Source of the DNA: Pempheris klunzingeri
Lineage: Eukaryota; Chordata; Actinopteri; Acropomatiformes; Pempheridae
Length of the DNA: 64,000 bases
NCBI RefSeq assembly: GCF_042242105.1
Contig: NC_092020.1
Span: forward strand, 20,831,288-20,895,287
Direction: 5' to 3'
Part shown: positions 39,148 through 51,738 of the stretch, one piece after another
Numbering within the stretch: position 1 is the first letter of the stretch
Layout of the letters: each line of letters opens with the position of its first letter
Position numbers and translations under genes: made by a program
The notes under the pieces: model-generated
Seen by the model: the letters and a program-made list of their open reading frames with translations, nothing else
Told to the model about the DNA's origin: nothing
Database searches by the model: none

Positions 39148-39619
39148 GGCGCTCAACCGCCCGACTTTCGTTTCGCTAACTCCCGCTGTTTTTACCCGTC
39201 GGTTTCCGCCATTGTCCGACTTTTGTGTTGAGCTTTAAGTTTGCGTCCGACCTCTTCGCTCTCCTCTTCTCCTCAACAAGTGGGATTAACAGACAGGAAG
39301 CGCTGCGGGAACTTATTTCCGGGCCGCTTTTTGTTGATGCAGTGTTACAACCTCACCGCTCGGGGGCGCCGTTGCTCCTGAAATCTTAACTGCCTTAACC
39401 GTTGTACGGTGTTCGAGTTTTCATGTTCTTCATCAAAAGAAAAATTATTTTAAGATTTATCATTTTTTCAAACTCGATTCATCAATATGAGCCAAGGCCA
39501 ATGAGTCTGAGTTTGAAAAAATAATTAATCTTATTTTGCTCTTGGAAATTTTTTTTAATAATTCCCAAATTATCTTAAATTTAGCATAAACCAAAGAATA
39601 TGCTAATTCATCTTCATGC

Positions 39620-39900
39620 AGAGTGGTGGTGAAAAAAGTACTCAGTGTACAAATACTCAGTTGCAAGTAAAAGTCTTGTATTCAAAGTATACTTAGAGTA
39701 AAAGTACAAATTATGCAGAGTGTGATATTTTAGGGTAATGTCTATTATATAACTGGATAATAATTAGTGATGTATTAATATGCAAACATCACTAATGCTG
39801 CAGCTGGTATGTAATGATGTCAAATACACACTGTGGAGTGAAAACTACAATATTGGCTTCCAAAATGTAGTAGAGTAGAGGTTTACCAGTAAATAACCAG
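39620..39900 (+). repeat. Teleost interspersed repeat ('agtaaaagtactt' family)
   Basis: The segment runs 'gtggtgaaaaaagtactcag', then 'caagtaaaagtc-tgtattc', 'agtaaaagtacaaattatgc', then 'gcatcac-taatgctgcagctggta', which is the order of a repeat very common in percomorph genomes. A second, shorter relative lies at about 61.39-61.52 kb in the opposite orientation. It has no coding capacity and is probably a nonautonomous DNA element. Confidence 0.6.
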
Positions 39901-39948
39901 TTGAGTCACCTGACAAAAGGCAAAGAAATTAGGAGTGAAGATAATACA

Positions 39949-39954
39949 TTTATT
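39949..39954 (-). terminator. AATAAA poly(A) signal, probably of snapc1
   Basis: On the minus strand AATAAA lies about 155 nt past the snapc1 stop codon. It falls just beyond the interspersed repeat, so chance cannot be excluded. Confidence 0.4.
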
Positions 39955-40106
39955 AGCAAAAGTATTACATTTAAATATTGTTTTTACAGTAACTGAACAG
40001 GAGCATAATTAGAGACAATGCAATGAAGTCAAAGCCATCTTTTTTTTTTTTGATGAACTGACTGGTTGGTTCAGAGAACACAAACCCTTCCCTGCGGAGC
40101 TGACGG

Positions 40107-41192
40107 TCATCGTGGTCTGACGGACGCCGCCTGGTTGGCCCTCTTCAGCGGCAGCCTCTCCCGCTGCTCGGGGGCGCTCAGGAGCCAGGCCTGGAGCTTC
40201 CTCTCCGCCGGCGTCACCCCCAGACTCTGCCAGGTCCGAGCGCGCAGGGAGGGGAGCCTCTTGCGCTGCAGAGCCGCCTCCCGCACCTGCTCTGCCCCCG
40301 AGCTGGAGGAGTCCACCGTCTCGGCCTGACGGTGCCTCCTGGCCTTGGGCGCCTCCTGGAAGCTGGTGTAGCTCCTCTGCTTTATGGAGGACAGGAGCCT
40401 GGCCCTGCTGCTGCTGCTGCTCGACTCGACCGGCCTCTCCTCCTCCTCCTCTTCCTCATCCTTCTGGTCTTTGCCACCCTGTGAGAAAGTCTTCTGCTGC
40501 CAAGTGATGAACTCGGACATGCAGTCCTTCAGGCTGACGGCTAAGTCCCTGTGGGTCATGGTGACGTTGCCTCTGACCTCCACCGTGGCCTCCTTCAGCC
40601 TCTCGTAGTGGTCCTGGATGTTGGCCAGCTCCTCCAGGATGTTTGCGGAGACGAGCTCCTGCACGGCCGTGGTCCTCCCCAGAAACTCGGCGCACACGGA
40701 CTCCTTCTTTGGTTTCCTCTGCTTTTGGAAGGTGAGAAAATGTGGCATGGCGGTGAAGTGTATGGCTTTGATCGCGACAAGCTTTCGGTATATGTAAACA
40801 ACATCATGATGCCCGGAATCCACAGAGTCTCTGAGAAACTTCTGGATCTGAGCCCAGTCCCTCAGGGGGAGTCTGATCTGCACAGGCGGAACGGCGAGCT
40901 GCGTGTGGTAGAAGCTAAACAGCAAATACAAGCCTCCCACTCGGATCTGGTAGCTGTAAGGAGGCAGGAAGTACTTCACGGCTGTGGCCAACGTTACTCT
41001 GCAGAATCTCTTCATTTCGCCCACACGAGGAATGCCCAGAAAGACATCCGAGAAGCACATGTCCCTCCAGGTGGCTGCAAACGCCTCAAATCTGACCGAG
41101 TCAGTCTGCTGGAAACGAGCCAGCAGCTCCTCCACGTCCTCTGTCAGAGGAGCGTGGAAGAAATCAGAGTAATGAGGCGGCAAACGAGGCAT
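40107..41192 (-). CDS. snapc1: SNAPC1 (SNAP43), snRNA-activating protein complex subunit 1, intronless
   Basis: One uninterrupted ORF of 361 codons, from ATG at 41192 to TGA at 40107-40109; human SNAPC1 has 368 aa. The N-terminal SNAP43 domain is well kept: ARFQQTDSVRFEAF (25-38), YFLPPYSYQIRVG (74-86) with LYLLFSFYHTQL after it, DW (112-113), and YIYRKL with IHFTAMP (133-150). The middle (about 172-240) is helical, followed by an acidic run (246-252) and a serine run (257-262), then a basic C-terminal tail to 361. With SNAPC3 and SNAPC4 the protein forms the core of SNAPc, which binds the proximal sequence element of snRNA promoters and serves both RNA polymerase II and III. The human gene is split into about ten exons, whereas no intron is seen here. 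An A tract follows the stop, as in retrocopies. The frame is intact with family residues kept, so it is probably functional. Confidence 0.92.
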   Translation of the reverse strand: MPRLPPHYSDFFHAPLTEDVEELLARFQQTDSVRFEAFAATWRDMCFSDVFLGIPRVGEMKRFCRVTLATAVKYFLPPYSYQIRVGGLYLLFSFYHTQLAVPPVQIRLPLRDWAQIQKFLRDSVDSGHHDVVYIYRKLVAIKAIHFTAMPHFLTFQKQRKPKKESVCAEFLGRTTAVQELVSANILEELANIQDHYERLKEATVEVRGNVTMTHRDLAVSLKDCMSEFITWQQKTFSQGGKDQKDEEEEEEERPVESSSSSSRARLLSSIKQRSYTSFQEAPKARRHRQAETVDSSSSGAEQVREAALQRKRLPSLRARTWQSLGVTPAERKLQAWLLSAPEQRERLPLKRANQAASVRPR

Positions 41193-42956
41193 CCTTTCCA
41201 GAAAATAACCACCTCAGACGACACTGAAACTCTCAAACTGTTTGTCAAAAGAACCGCGAGCAGGTGAGGCTCATCATTGGTGAATCACCTGAGAGCCATG
41301 CCCACAAGTGAGCAGTCAGTCAGTCAGTCAGTCACAGCGATTATCAATGAAGCCTCATCAACTCTGCTGCTCTGTGGATCTCCATGGACATCATGTGGTA
41401 AAAAAAAAAAAAAAAAAAAAAGAAAGAGAATACTGATGTGGAATCAAGATGCGTTCAGGAGAAATATAATGCAGAATTAAGAGTTTTTGTTGGTAGTTTA
41501 AAGACAATATGCTTTTTTTTTTTTTAATTCCACATGAAAGCAATAACTGAATTGATGAGAACACTGCAGCATGTGTCTTGCATGCTGCACACAGTAACGT
41601 GTAACATGAGTGTGTGATTATGGCATTTGGTTTTAAATACATGATCCTGAGTTTAATTTGTTTAAGGGGAGGAAAAAAAAAAGCTAAATCTTTTGTGAAA
41701 GGTCAGAAGAAATAAATGCCTCACAGGGACAATTAAGAAAAAGAAGAGGAGCGACACTTCTGGTTTGATGGTGAACTGATCTCGATGTTGGAATATGGAT
41801 ATTTATCATGAGAACTTTAATTACACTCCATTCACCTCCTTTTATCTGCCCCACCAGATCGGGTGGTTCAGATAACGTCATGATAAAAACACACTTTTGT
41901 AAGATTTTATGCAAAATCTTGTTTAAAAAAAAAGAAAGAGCACTTATCTCCCAGAAAGTGGTGGCTTTCTTATCTATATCAGTTAAAGTGTTTTAGGAAA
42001 CACAGAAGTCACATGTTGCTGCTAAGAGTTTTATTAAGACTTAACAAAATGGGACACCAGTTTGGTGTCTTTCCTCATTTCCTAAAACATGCATCTGACA
42101 AAATTAAACTCAAGAATTAAAACTCTTTTTTGAATTTAGACCAACACAGGGATTCAAAAATAAATACTTCTTTGTCGTTGCATCTTTGCAGCTGAGGGGG
42201 ACAATTCAAGGAAACCGTGAAGCAAACAGCCAGAGCATCATGTCCGGTTGTTTGCCCGATTATCAAACCATGTGATGCTCAAACCCAAGAAATATTAAGG
42301 ACAATTCTCCCTGAATGAACAATGAACTTCTAGTTACCTTGCAAAAGTGGTTTGCTTTCTTAATTGTCTGAACTGTTGGAACTCGTCTTCTGTCTAAATG
42401 AGGGACATGACTTTATGTGAAACTTCATTAAACTGAAGTTGGCTGAATAAAGCCACAGATCTATTATCCTATTTTATCAAGGCATTTCACAGATGTACAT
42501 ATAAAGATACTACACCCAGGACACTGTGACCATGCATAGAAATATTTTTTCTATTTGTTTAATGACAAACTATTGAGTGGCAATATGTGTAGTTTTTTTG
42601 TTTTTTGTTCGTTTTACTTTGACATTGAAATGTCACAAGCAACAGTGAGGAAAAACTTCGAGACTGTCTGCTTTTGCAGAGCAACAGCAAGTGAACTTCA
42701 GTGGAACTGTCCTTTAAATATTCTTTCGTCTGTACTTAAAAAAAAAAAAAAAAAAAACGAAAATAAAAACATCACAATTAATGACAGAGAAGCAAACTTT
42801 TGGTTTCACGTATCTAAATGAATGGCCAGAACAAAAAAAGTAAATATAACCTTGAACATAAAAAAAGAGAAGCTTGTGATTTCTCGATGATCTCTGAGGC
42901 ACACGGACTTCGGCGTGTCCCACGTTCCCTCTGCCTCACGTGTTGCTTCCCTCCGA
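41193..42956. other. Spacer between snapc1 start and srp72 stop
   Basis: About 1.76 kb holding the snapc1 promoter side and the srp72 3' UTR side. A (CAGT)n run of five units is at 41312-41334, an A run of 20 or more is at 41399-41421, a T run of about 13 is at 41513-41525, and another A run is at 42738-42757. I see no gene. No strong minus-strand AATAAA close to the srp72 stop was found. Confidence 0.6.
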
Positions 42957-45900
42957 CTACCAGCCTCCTTTGCCTCCCTTCTTCTTCTTCTGTGGTGCCT
43001 TCTTTCGTGTGGCCCCCGAGGCTGCAGGCTTCTGCTGTCGTGGGGGGACTACGTTGCTGGTGGGGGCTGCAGATGAGCCGGATGCAGACCCTGGTCTGGG
43101 GGAGGTAGGGGGGCTACTGGCTGTCTTACTGGCATCCCTGGAACAGAGAAGAGCCAAAATCCTATCAGCTTATAGCACATTTAGCACCTAGAATTCAGCG
43201 TTAAACCCACCAAGCTGAAATGGGATGTGTACATCTATCTGCGCCCTGCATGCACGTTAAGAAGAAATCACAGAATTTTGCTCATTTGGTTCTTGCCTAG
43301 AGTGAGATGACGGGAACTTACGGCCCTCTGGCTCCAGCTCCATACTTGTAATAAACTTATGTGGAGTGGTATCGCTCTTCTCATGCAATTTCTCAGCACA
43401 AAGGCCAATAAGTGCAAATAACAAAATGTCAAACCATTCTTTTAACCTGTTAACTGAGGCTGCACCCCATTACGTTCAATACTGCTTAATGTTTAACTCA
43501 TAATTGGTCTGAAGATAGTGAATAAGATTAGCAGTTTATTTTGCCTAAAACCTAAAAAAGGTATTTAAACCACAATGACAAACAGTGAAAAGCAAATCAT
43601 CCCCACATTTGGGAAGCTGGAACCTAGAAATGTTTGCTAAATTAGTTCAATTAATCAACAAATGAATCAATTGAAAATTTTCTTTTTAAAAAAAAACTGT
43701 CAATATCTTCATAGACACATTATGAAGAAACTCAAAAAACATCAATTTGTGGATAAAAATACTGTATAATTCATCTTGAGATTTTCCTACATTTCTAAAA
43801 TGAAGGGTCATTTTCAACGCTGAGATTCTCTATATCATGACGTATTATAAAATTAGTTGATGCTGCCTCACTTTCCCAAGTGTGGAGGCCTTTCTTAAAA
43901 GTCCTTCCATATGGATTTCTACGTAGGCTGAGAAACATTTTTATTTTGGCCTAAATAACACACAAGCTGCTCCTTCTGCACAGCAGCTGGACATCTCCAC
44001 TGAGGATTCATTGGCAGGGAAACAAAAGGACAATCTCAGGTGCTTTTCCTCCACTTAGTGGAACTGATTACTGGGCTTCAATTACGGGAAATTGCACCCA
44101 TACGACTCCACTCACAGGTGACGTGCACATGCATGAGGTTTACTCACAGCTCGGCTGAGGCTCCTGCCGTCGCTCCCTGTGTGCCCTTTCCTATTTGCTC
44201 CTTCTTCTTCCCCTTCTTCTTGCCTCTGTAGTAGGATCGCTCCCTCATAGGCAGCCACCTCTCGGGGTCAGGGGTCGCTTTGGGGTCACAGTTCTTGGGC
44301 AGTTTGCCTAAAAAGGAGATCAGGAGGAACCACTGAAGGGCAGCACTCAGTTCAGCACAGACCGAGTAAACAAATGACACAGAGCTCTAGTCGCTGACTA
44401 GGTTTATAATATGTTATCTTAAACACGTCAATAAGAGAGACTTCATTGCTGAACACATTGTCATACACCTCAAGGTAAGAAGGATAAGAGGAAATAATCA
44501 TGGTTGCAGTTCCTACTGGCGCTCCACAGAGGTCAATAGTGTCCTAATAACATTTCACGTGAGAGAGTGCCCGTTTTCTCCCAAGCTCTGGCAATATAAG
44601 GTCATTTTGTGGTGGCAGGGTGCTGGGGAGCACCAGGAAGAAGCACCACTGCTGTTGTACGACAGACTAGCAACTCCCCTTCTCTTTATTTCTATTTCTT
44701 AGTGTCCATCCAGCACCCAACATTGTATTTTCACTATGAGCATCAATCTCAAACTTTGTACAGTTGAGTTCAGCGTCCCCTCTCTCAGCGCTCTGACAGC
44801 CGTGGAACAATGTGGATGTAGAACACGATCAGTCGCCGACAACAACAAGGTGGACAAATCATCGTCTTGTCAGTTTAGTGTTCGGCCGATCTGCTCAGAT
44901 CTCCCACGAATAGGCCTTTCTGTCTCTGTTGTGACTGTTGCTGTCTGACATATCGAAATTAAAGCTCCAGGAAGACAGACACGGCCAAAACAAGCTTCTC
45001 ATCCACTACCTTGGTTACCATGGTGACAAGTCCCCCCCCATCCAATATAGGATTAGTGATGACACCAGCACCATTTCAGCCAACCTTTCTGAAAAGTTCA
45101 GAGATTTTCAACCAGAAATGCTCAGAGCAGCAGTACAAAAAAAAAAATCAGAACACTAACGGAAAAAAAAAAAAAACGTTGGGTGAAGCAGTTTTTTTTT
45201 CCCTAGGCAGCCACATACAATCTCTCCTTGCAGGGAACAACTGAAAAAAGAAACTGGCGCTCAGAGAAAATGCTATGAGGACATGGGCCCTTATATTGGA
45301 AATTCCAAACAATATTTGATTAACACCATACCTTTCTTTTTCTTCCTCTTCTTTTTGATCTCGACTTGGCTGTAAAGAATTGCAGATGTATTAGCATGAA
45401 CTAGGTGAAAGTGAAGCACTTCACACTCTGCTTAATATGTTTGACAAAAACATGCATTTAACAGAACATCTGATCATCATAAAGAACATAAAGCCAATTT
45501 GTAGGAAGAATAATGGTGGTTTACCCTTGTTCTTTGGGAAGGTTTTCTCCTGCTGTGACCTTAGCAGCTTTCTTCCTGACGTAGGTGGCTCCGTGGGAGT
45601 TCTCCAGCTCGTCTACGTCCACATTGAAGGCCATCGTGTCTGCGGATGGAAGGTGCTTGCTGAGGCTGGAGAGGAGCGCTAAGGACAGACTGTTCTGTAT
45701 TGGCATTTCTAATGTGCACCTGCATTTGCACCATCATATGTCCTCTATGCATTTGCTATAAGATTTTGTATTATTATTGTTAGTTGTGCAACAGCTGTGC
45801 AACAGTTTGTGGTTTTATTGTCACAATTTCTTGTTTTGTCTAGAAAACAGTAATAGTAATAGATCAAAAATGTGAAATTCCAGATGCCAAAAGTTTTGTC

Positions 45901-48900
45901 TTCAAATTCTTTGTTTATCTGATCAGTCCAAATCACTGAACATATTTATTCATGGTAAAAAGCAAGAAACCCACACATTTGAGGTTTGCTTGCTTGATGT
46001 TTTGTCTTTGAAAAATGCCTGAAATGATTAATCGAGTACCAAAAACTACTCATTTCATCTCAAGTGTCTTCCAATTCAATCATTTCAGTCAGTCAAAGGA
46101 TACGATTTGGCTTTATCCGTGTCCACCAGAGAATATGCCGAGATGAGTTGTGCCAGCGTGTGGATGTCATTGGTGTTCTGCCTGTTTCCAGAAAAATAAG
46201 CTTTATTGTTGTAAAAGAAGGAATTCCAAAACTGTTGCTGGCAAAAATAAAAAAAAAGATCATTGGACATCATCTGACAGACATAGACTAACACAAAATG
46301 GAAAGGTTAAAAGCATCACACGCACTCACGGATTAACTTCATTCTTCATCATTCATCTAAATAAAGAAATGTTTTGCCTACAAAGTTAGTTTGATTTCTT
46401 ATTCTGCTCTCCAAGCCCTTGTAATGTTGTTTATCAAGACGTTGAACTTAATGAGCATGGGAGTTGCTTGGCAGCAAGATGACTTGAACAGAAAGCAGAA
46501 TCAACAGCTGTGAGATAACCTTTAAAAAAAAAAAAAAAGAGCCCCTAAGACTCCCCACATGCTAGACACTTGAGACTGTTTAGCAGGGCTGTAACTCACT
46601 TCCACAGCTGCTCCAGATCACTAATGGCTTCCTTTTTCCGTCCGTACTTCAGCTTGAAATTGGCAGCTTCACGTACAAGTGCCAAGTGAGCAGCAGATCC
46701 GGGCTGTGGAGGAGGAATAACAGGCTGATTACACAGTGGAGACAGATATCACGCACAGATTCACATGTCAGCTTGTCTTGTCAGGTGAAAGTATTACCTA
46801 CAGCTTTAACTATAGGAGGGGGGGGGCTTGCAAGATTGGCTTTTAAAAATCTGACATTTGTGTTTTGACTTTATAAAGCACTCAGTGCTGTAATGTTTCT
46901 GCACTACACTTCCTGCAGATTACCCATCAATCAAATAGAGTGGGCTGCAGTAATGCTCAATATTGTTCCCTGAATGTCCTGCTGATAAATGTTAGGTTTC
47001 TGTGAGTATATTCTTTTTCTGTTTATTATTCCAAACCCAATGGAAAAACATAAAATGTGTCACCAGCAGGGATGTTAATAATTTACCATTTAACTGTTAG
47101 CTGACAATAAGAATGCTGACCAATAAATAGCATCAATTAAACAGTTAGGTCACGGTGTTTCCTTGAAGTTTACAAACAACATAAAGAACAGTTTTAATTA
47201 ACATACGTTAATTATATCTAAATTAGCATTCCTAATCAATCGGAATTTTCCCCAAGATGTTACATCGACCTGCAACAATTTTTTGGGAGATCAAAACGAA
47301 CCTGTTCAGACTGGTAGTGCTCAATTGCTTGTTTGAAAACGTCAATGGCGCTGTCGATGTCTTCTTCATGGGAGTACATCGTCACCAGAGCTGAAACCTG
47401 AAGAGTGAAGGACATAGTTTAGAGGAGTGATTGCTGGACTGAAGCTAAATCAAAAGAGTTCGCACAGTTATCAGGGTGCTAACAGTTATCAGGGTGCTAA
47501 CAGTTATCCGTCTATAATTGAAAGAGACAACGTAACACAAAAGAGTCCCAAACCCAGACTCCAGTCTAATTTTCATTCCACACTCACCATTCCTGATTTG
47601 TGCTTGAACTCCTCAATGGACCTTAGGACATCACAAGCTTTTGTTACGTGACCTGAGGACGCAAAAAAGGCTCTTTAACATGCAAGTTTCCCAAAACATA
47701 TAAACAGAAGAGAACATATAAATGCAGCCACTGTAACCATGAAAAAAAAACTTGTGGGAAAAATACATTTTAAGAAATCAAAACAGTTTGAAAATTAAAA
47801 TCAAGGACTCCACTCATAATATGATAAGAATAAGGCTAACAACCAAATAAACTACTCAGTTATACAATAAAATATGCATTCATTGAACAAAGATATTTGT
47901 GTTTATTATAACGGATAGTCTGCCCTAAAAAGAGTAGTGGTTAGCGGGCACGGTTTGTCTGAACACATCGAACCATAGTCGATGTAAAAACATAACAGTA
48001 CCTTGTACTAAATAGAGTTGTGCCATTGTCAGTTTGATGCCAGAAGCACTCTCTGGGTGTTGATCAGAGAATTGCTGGAAAACAAAAGAACAGACGGTTA
48101 GCAAGGTCTAAGAAAATACTAATTACAAAATGCATTCAAAACCACCATCGTTACTAGCATCACTTACAAATAGAAGTAAACAATTCAAAGCCAAAGCAAA
48201 GATGCGTGAAATGAGTCTGTGTGCCTAGAACTGTAAAGCACCCTGGGTGTTTTAAAGTGTCTGTCAATACTATAAGTGCGTGGTACAGATAGCTTTAAGA
48301 GGCAATGAAACATCACCATTTCACATAATTCACAGAGAAGTAGGAGGATTTTGTTGTTTTTTAGGATGTGAATCAGACGGAGAAGAACCAGCCGTGTTGG
48401 TCGTCTCTACCTGGAGCAGCTCTATGGCCCTGCTGTGCTGCTTCTCCCTGCAGAGCTGCGCAACCTGGATGAGGACCGGCCGCGGGTGACCCGGATTCTG
48501 AGACTGAAGACTAGATGACAGTTTCCTGCACTGGTCAGCCTGTTGATGGCAAATAGCAACACACCAACAAATCTCAGTATCGGTAATGAAAACTAGAATT
48601 CTGGAAAAATCAGCCACGACTGTAACAGCTTTTTTTTTTTAACTGTAGCCTTACCTGGTTCGTGTACATGGCCAGAAGGGCTTTGTTGAGGTCAATGGCC
48701 TGCAGCTGCTTCTTCGCCAGCTTGTATTCAACACCTTCAGCGTTCGTCAGTTTCACCTTTTTCTTTGAGTCAAAAACGTTTTGGTCCTATAAAAAAAACA
48801 CACAGAGCTTTAATGAAAACAGACTTTTTGCAGTGTGGTTGGCAATGTTCACCCTTTTGTGACATGGCAGTACTCTGTTGAAAGTGAGTTAGTCTGAGGT

Positions 48901-51738
48901 TTACTGTCAGGTCACATTGCTGCTTTAATAATGAAATACTGAACTTAGTAAGACTGTCAGGCACATACCTTGTTTATTGTAATGATATTGTTGGCAGTCA
49001 CAGCAAGCAGCCCCACATCTGATGGCCTGTAATTAAGAAAAAAAAAAAAGCTCATTTCAGTGCCCCTAAACGAGGTATTACTAAACAAATTCAGCCACTG
49101 TAACCATGAAAAAGCCCATTCTTTTCATCTGCTTTTGCAAAATATGAACGGGATGACCCGTGGACTCACTTGAGCTTAATGACCTGGTTGTAGAGCTGCA
49201 GTGCCTCATCTGTCCGACCTTGTAACTGCATGACATATGCCATCTGAGAATGGATGACAGCCAGCTCTGATTCGATGTCTTCCTCAGTTACATCCTGAAA
49301 GGAACAAACCAGGAACGACAATGATTATTCTGGGAACAGTAGAAAGCCAACAGTCAGGTCTTGTGTATTTACCATTGGTAGCATCTCAACTCAAACAGAC
49401 ATCAATTTCAAAATCCTGATCTTTGTACTGAGTATTTCTGGGAATTGAAAGTTTTGATTGCTTTTCATCTCTGAATGGATGAAAATGTTGCAAATCAAAA
49501 GTCAACATACATCCAAAAAAAAAAGATGGATGAGATTTGATGAATGAAGCAGAAATGTTGGAGAAAAACAAAGCGACACTCACAGAATCATCTGCCAATG
49601 AGACTCTGCAAAGCTCTGTGGAAGAAAACAACCAGTTAACGTCAACTTATGAATGAAAAAGTGGCAACTTGAAAACAGAACAGAGTGGGACTGACCCTCT
49701 GCTTGTCGTAGCTTATTGAGGGCCTCTGTAAGCTGTCCTTGGCCAATCAGAGTGCAGGCAGCATTATAGCACAGCTCATATGTTGTTTCTGGAAGACCTA
49801 GATCTTCCTGCGGAAGGAAATGTAACATGTCACCTTAAAAGCAATAGAGAGTCTGGTGACACTCACTGACATTTTTCAACAACACAGAAAAACATATAAA
49901 TGAAGCACGGTACACAAGTGTGGCACCAAAGAGCCAAACATTTGAATTTTCTAGAGGAGTGCTTACCAACGGAGCTCTCTCCCACTGACTCATGGAGGCC
50001 ACTACAGCAGCGAGGTTGGTCTTCCTCTCCTCCTCATACTCATCCTGGGAGTTTCTGATCAGATCTGTGTAGACGGACTTGCAGTCATCGTAGCGCTCCA
50101 GTCTGTACAACTGGACAATGAGAAGAGACGCTGTTCCAATCAGCGGTGGTCTATAAATTCTCACAAGAATAAATGCCAAACACCACAAGCTTAAGTGATT
50201 AAACAGTTCCTTGAATATTTGATTCAGACAGTGTTGTACACCAATTGTATCACTACCTAATAATAAATGAGACCCTCAACGTAACCATTTTCCCTGAACG
50301 CTGCACAAGATCACTGACAGCAGTAGTGATATGTTGGGTTTTAAAGGATTGCGTCAGCACCCCATCATTGACCTTATCTTATACTACAGGAACTCTGTCA
50401 CATGGTTAGATATTAAGATTCAGCAGCTTTGAGCCAACAATACACAGCAGTTTAAGATCTCGTGTTAGTCATATACCAGATCTTATTCACAAATGGTGTG
50501 TTTTTACATGCAGCAGTAACACTATTTTCTTCTTGTCCAAACAGCCTTACCACTTGACCGTAGAGCTCCTTCAGCTTGTCCGTCTGTTCAGGAGCACTTT
50601 CAATCGTCTTCAGGGCACTTTCCACTCTGTTCAGCCGGTACTCGCAGTAAGCCTTTTCGAACACAACCTCACTGACGAAGAGAAACAAATATTATTTCAA
50701 TGGGTAGACAACGCCAACCTCAGACAGTCAAAATGTCAAAAGTCCAAATTCCCAAGATATTCGACTTACGATTACCTATAACAGTGAGTAGACCCTAACA
50801 TTTTAGAGGGTGGAACAGAGAATGATTCGCATCTTTCCTTGATTAAAAAAATTACACAAATTAATAGATTATGAAACTCTTTGGCAGTTCTTTTTCTACC
50901 AATAACCGGTTAAACTGATAATTGTTTCAGTGGTTACTGTAAGAAACAAAACATGGAAGAGTTTCAAACAAGGAAATAACCACACAACTAAGTTGATTAC
51001 CTGCCGAGCACTTTTGAATGGGTGTTCATGACATTCAGCGCCTCTTTGAAGCTGCCATTCTGAATAAGGCAAACTATTTTACAGTGAAGGGCCGTCACAT
51101 CATCCCTGTTTTCATGCAAAACTGCAACAGAGGAGGACACAAACACACATCAGAAAATTCATTAGTGAAGCAGATTAAAGACAATTTATCTATTGTATGA
51201 AAACAGGATTAACACTAGAAGAACCATCAGTCAGTAAACGTTTCTGATGATTTGGTGACAGTTTACTAAAAGCTGGTTAGCTGCCCACCATGATGAGTTA
51301 GCTGTGAAGCTAGGGACACGTCACTAATCATATAAGTACGGCGCATTACTTGGGCACTTATAATTGTATCACTTCACATACAGCCAACATACACCGCCTC
51401 GGTTTGTAGCTACATCGCTTAAGTATATGGCTGTGAGCATATGTTTGGTGTTTAAAGCCAAGTCGGCGTTTGTGAGACCTGACATGCAGCTGTCTGACTG
51501 CCGTTAGCCTAGCCACATGCTAACAGCTGGTCATGCAGCTGGCCCTAGCTTAGCCAGCGGGCTCTGCTAAATGGAGCCATCTTCTGGCCGCAGCGACAGC
51601 TCCCTTTGAGAATAACAATGACAGGAGCGAATCCCTACTTTTAGTCAGAGCTTTCAGGGCTCTTGTGAAGTCTCCATTCTGACCGCAGCGGTTCACTTCG
51701 GTCCACAGCGAAGCCACCGAGACCCCTCCGCTCGCCAT
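42957..51738 (-). CDS. srp72: SRP72, signal recognition particle 72 kDa subunit (19 exons)
   Basis: All 19 coding exons can be joined with GT-AG introns and a continuous frame: 51738-51639, 51121-51001, 50671-50551, 50110-49967, 49807-49696, 49615-49584, 49294-49170, 49026-48969, 48786-48655, 48539-48411, 48074-48002, 47652-47588, 47397-47302, 46703-46600, 46181-46104, 45665-45525, 45369-45332, 44307-44148 and 43137-42957 (stop TAG). The total is 2010 nt, 669 aa; human SRP72 has 671. The N-terminal two thirds carry TPR-like helical repeats that bind SRP68. The C-terminal part holds the SRP RNA-binding motif PDPERWLPMRERS (569-581), followed by lysine-rich tracts and a C-terminal KGGKGGW. SRP72 with SRP68 and 7SL RNA targets secretory ribosomes to the endoplasmic reticulum. 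Exon 6 is only 32 nt. At exon 16 the family-like reading needs the acceptor CTCCAG at 45667-45666; an upstream TTAG, 13 nt away, would shift the frame. Confidence 0.96.
47463..47507. repeat. Tandem duplication (about 19 bp) in srp72 intron 12
   Basis: The unit ACAGTTATCAGGGTGCTA is repeated directly, with a third partial copy (ACAGTTATC). It lies in the intron between exons 13 and 12 of srp72. Confidence 0.85.

Larger units (their letters stand above)
39148..40106. other. Spacer between arl9 start and snapc1 stop
   Basis: About 960 bp. It should hold the arl9 promoter (GC-rich at 39148-39370, continuous with the GC-rich first exon), the snapc1 3' end with a minus-strand AATAAA at 39949-39954, and an interspersed repeat from about 39620. 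A T run of 12 (40040-40051) is an A tract in snapc1 sense, 56-67 nt beyond its stop codon. Confidence 0.6.

Noticed and set aside
40551-41267. 238-codon ORF on the + strand
   Set aside because: It lies antisense to snapc1 and owes its length to the codon use of that gene; its sequence has no family character.
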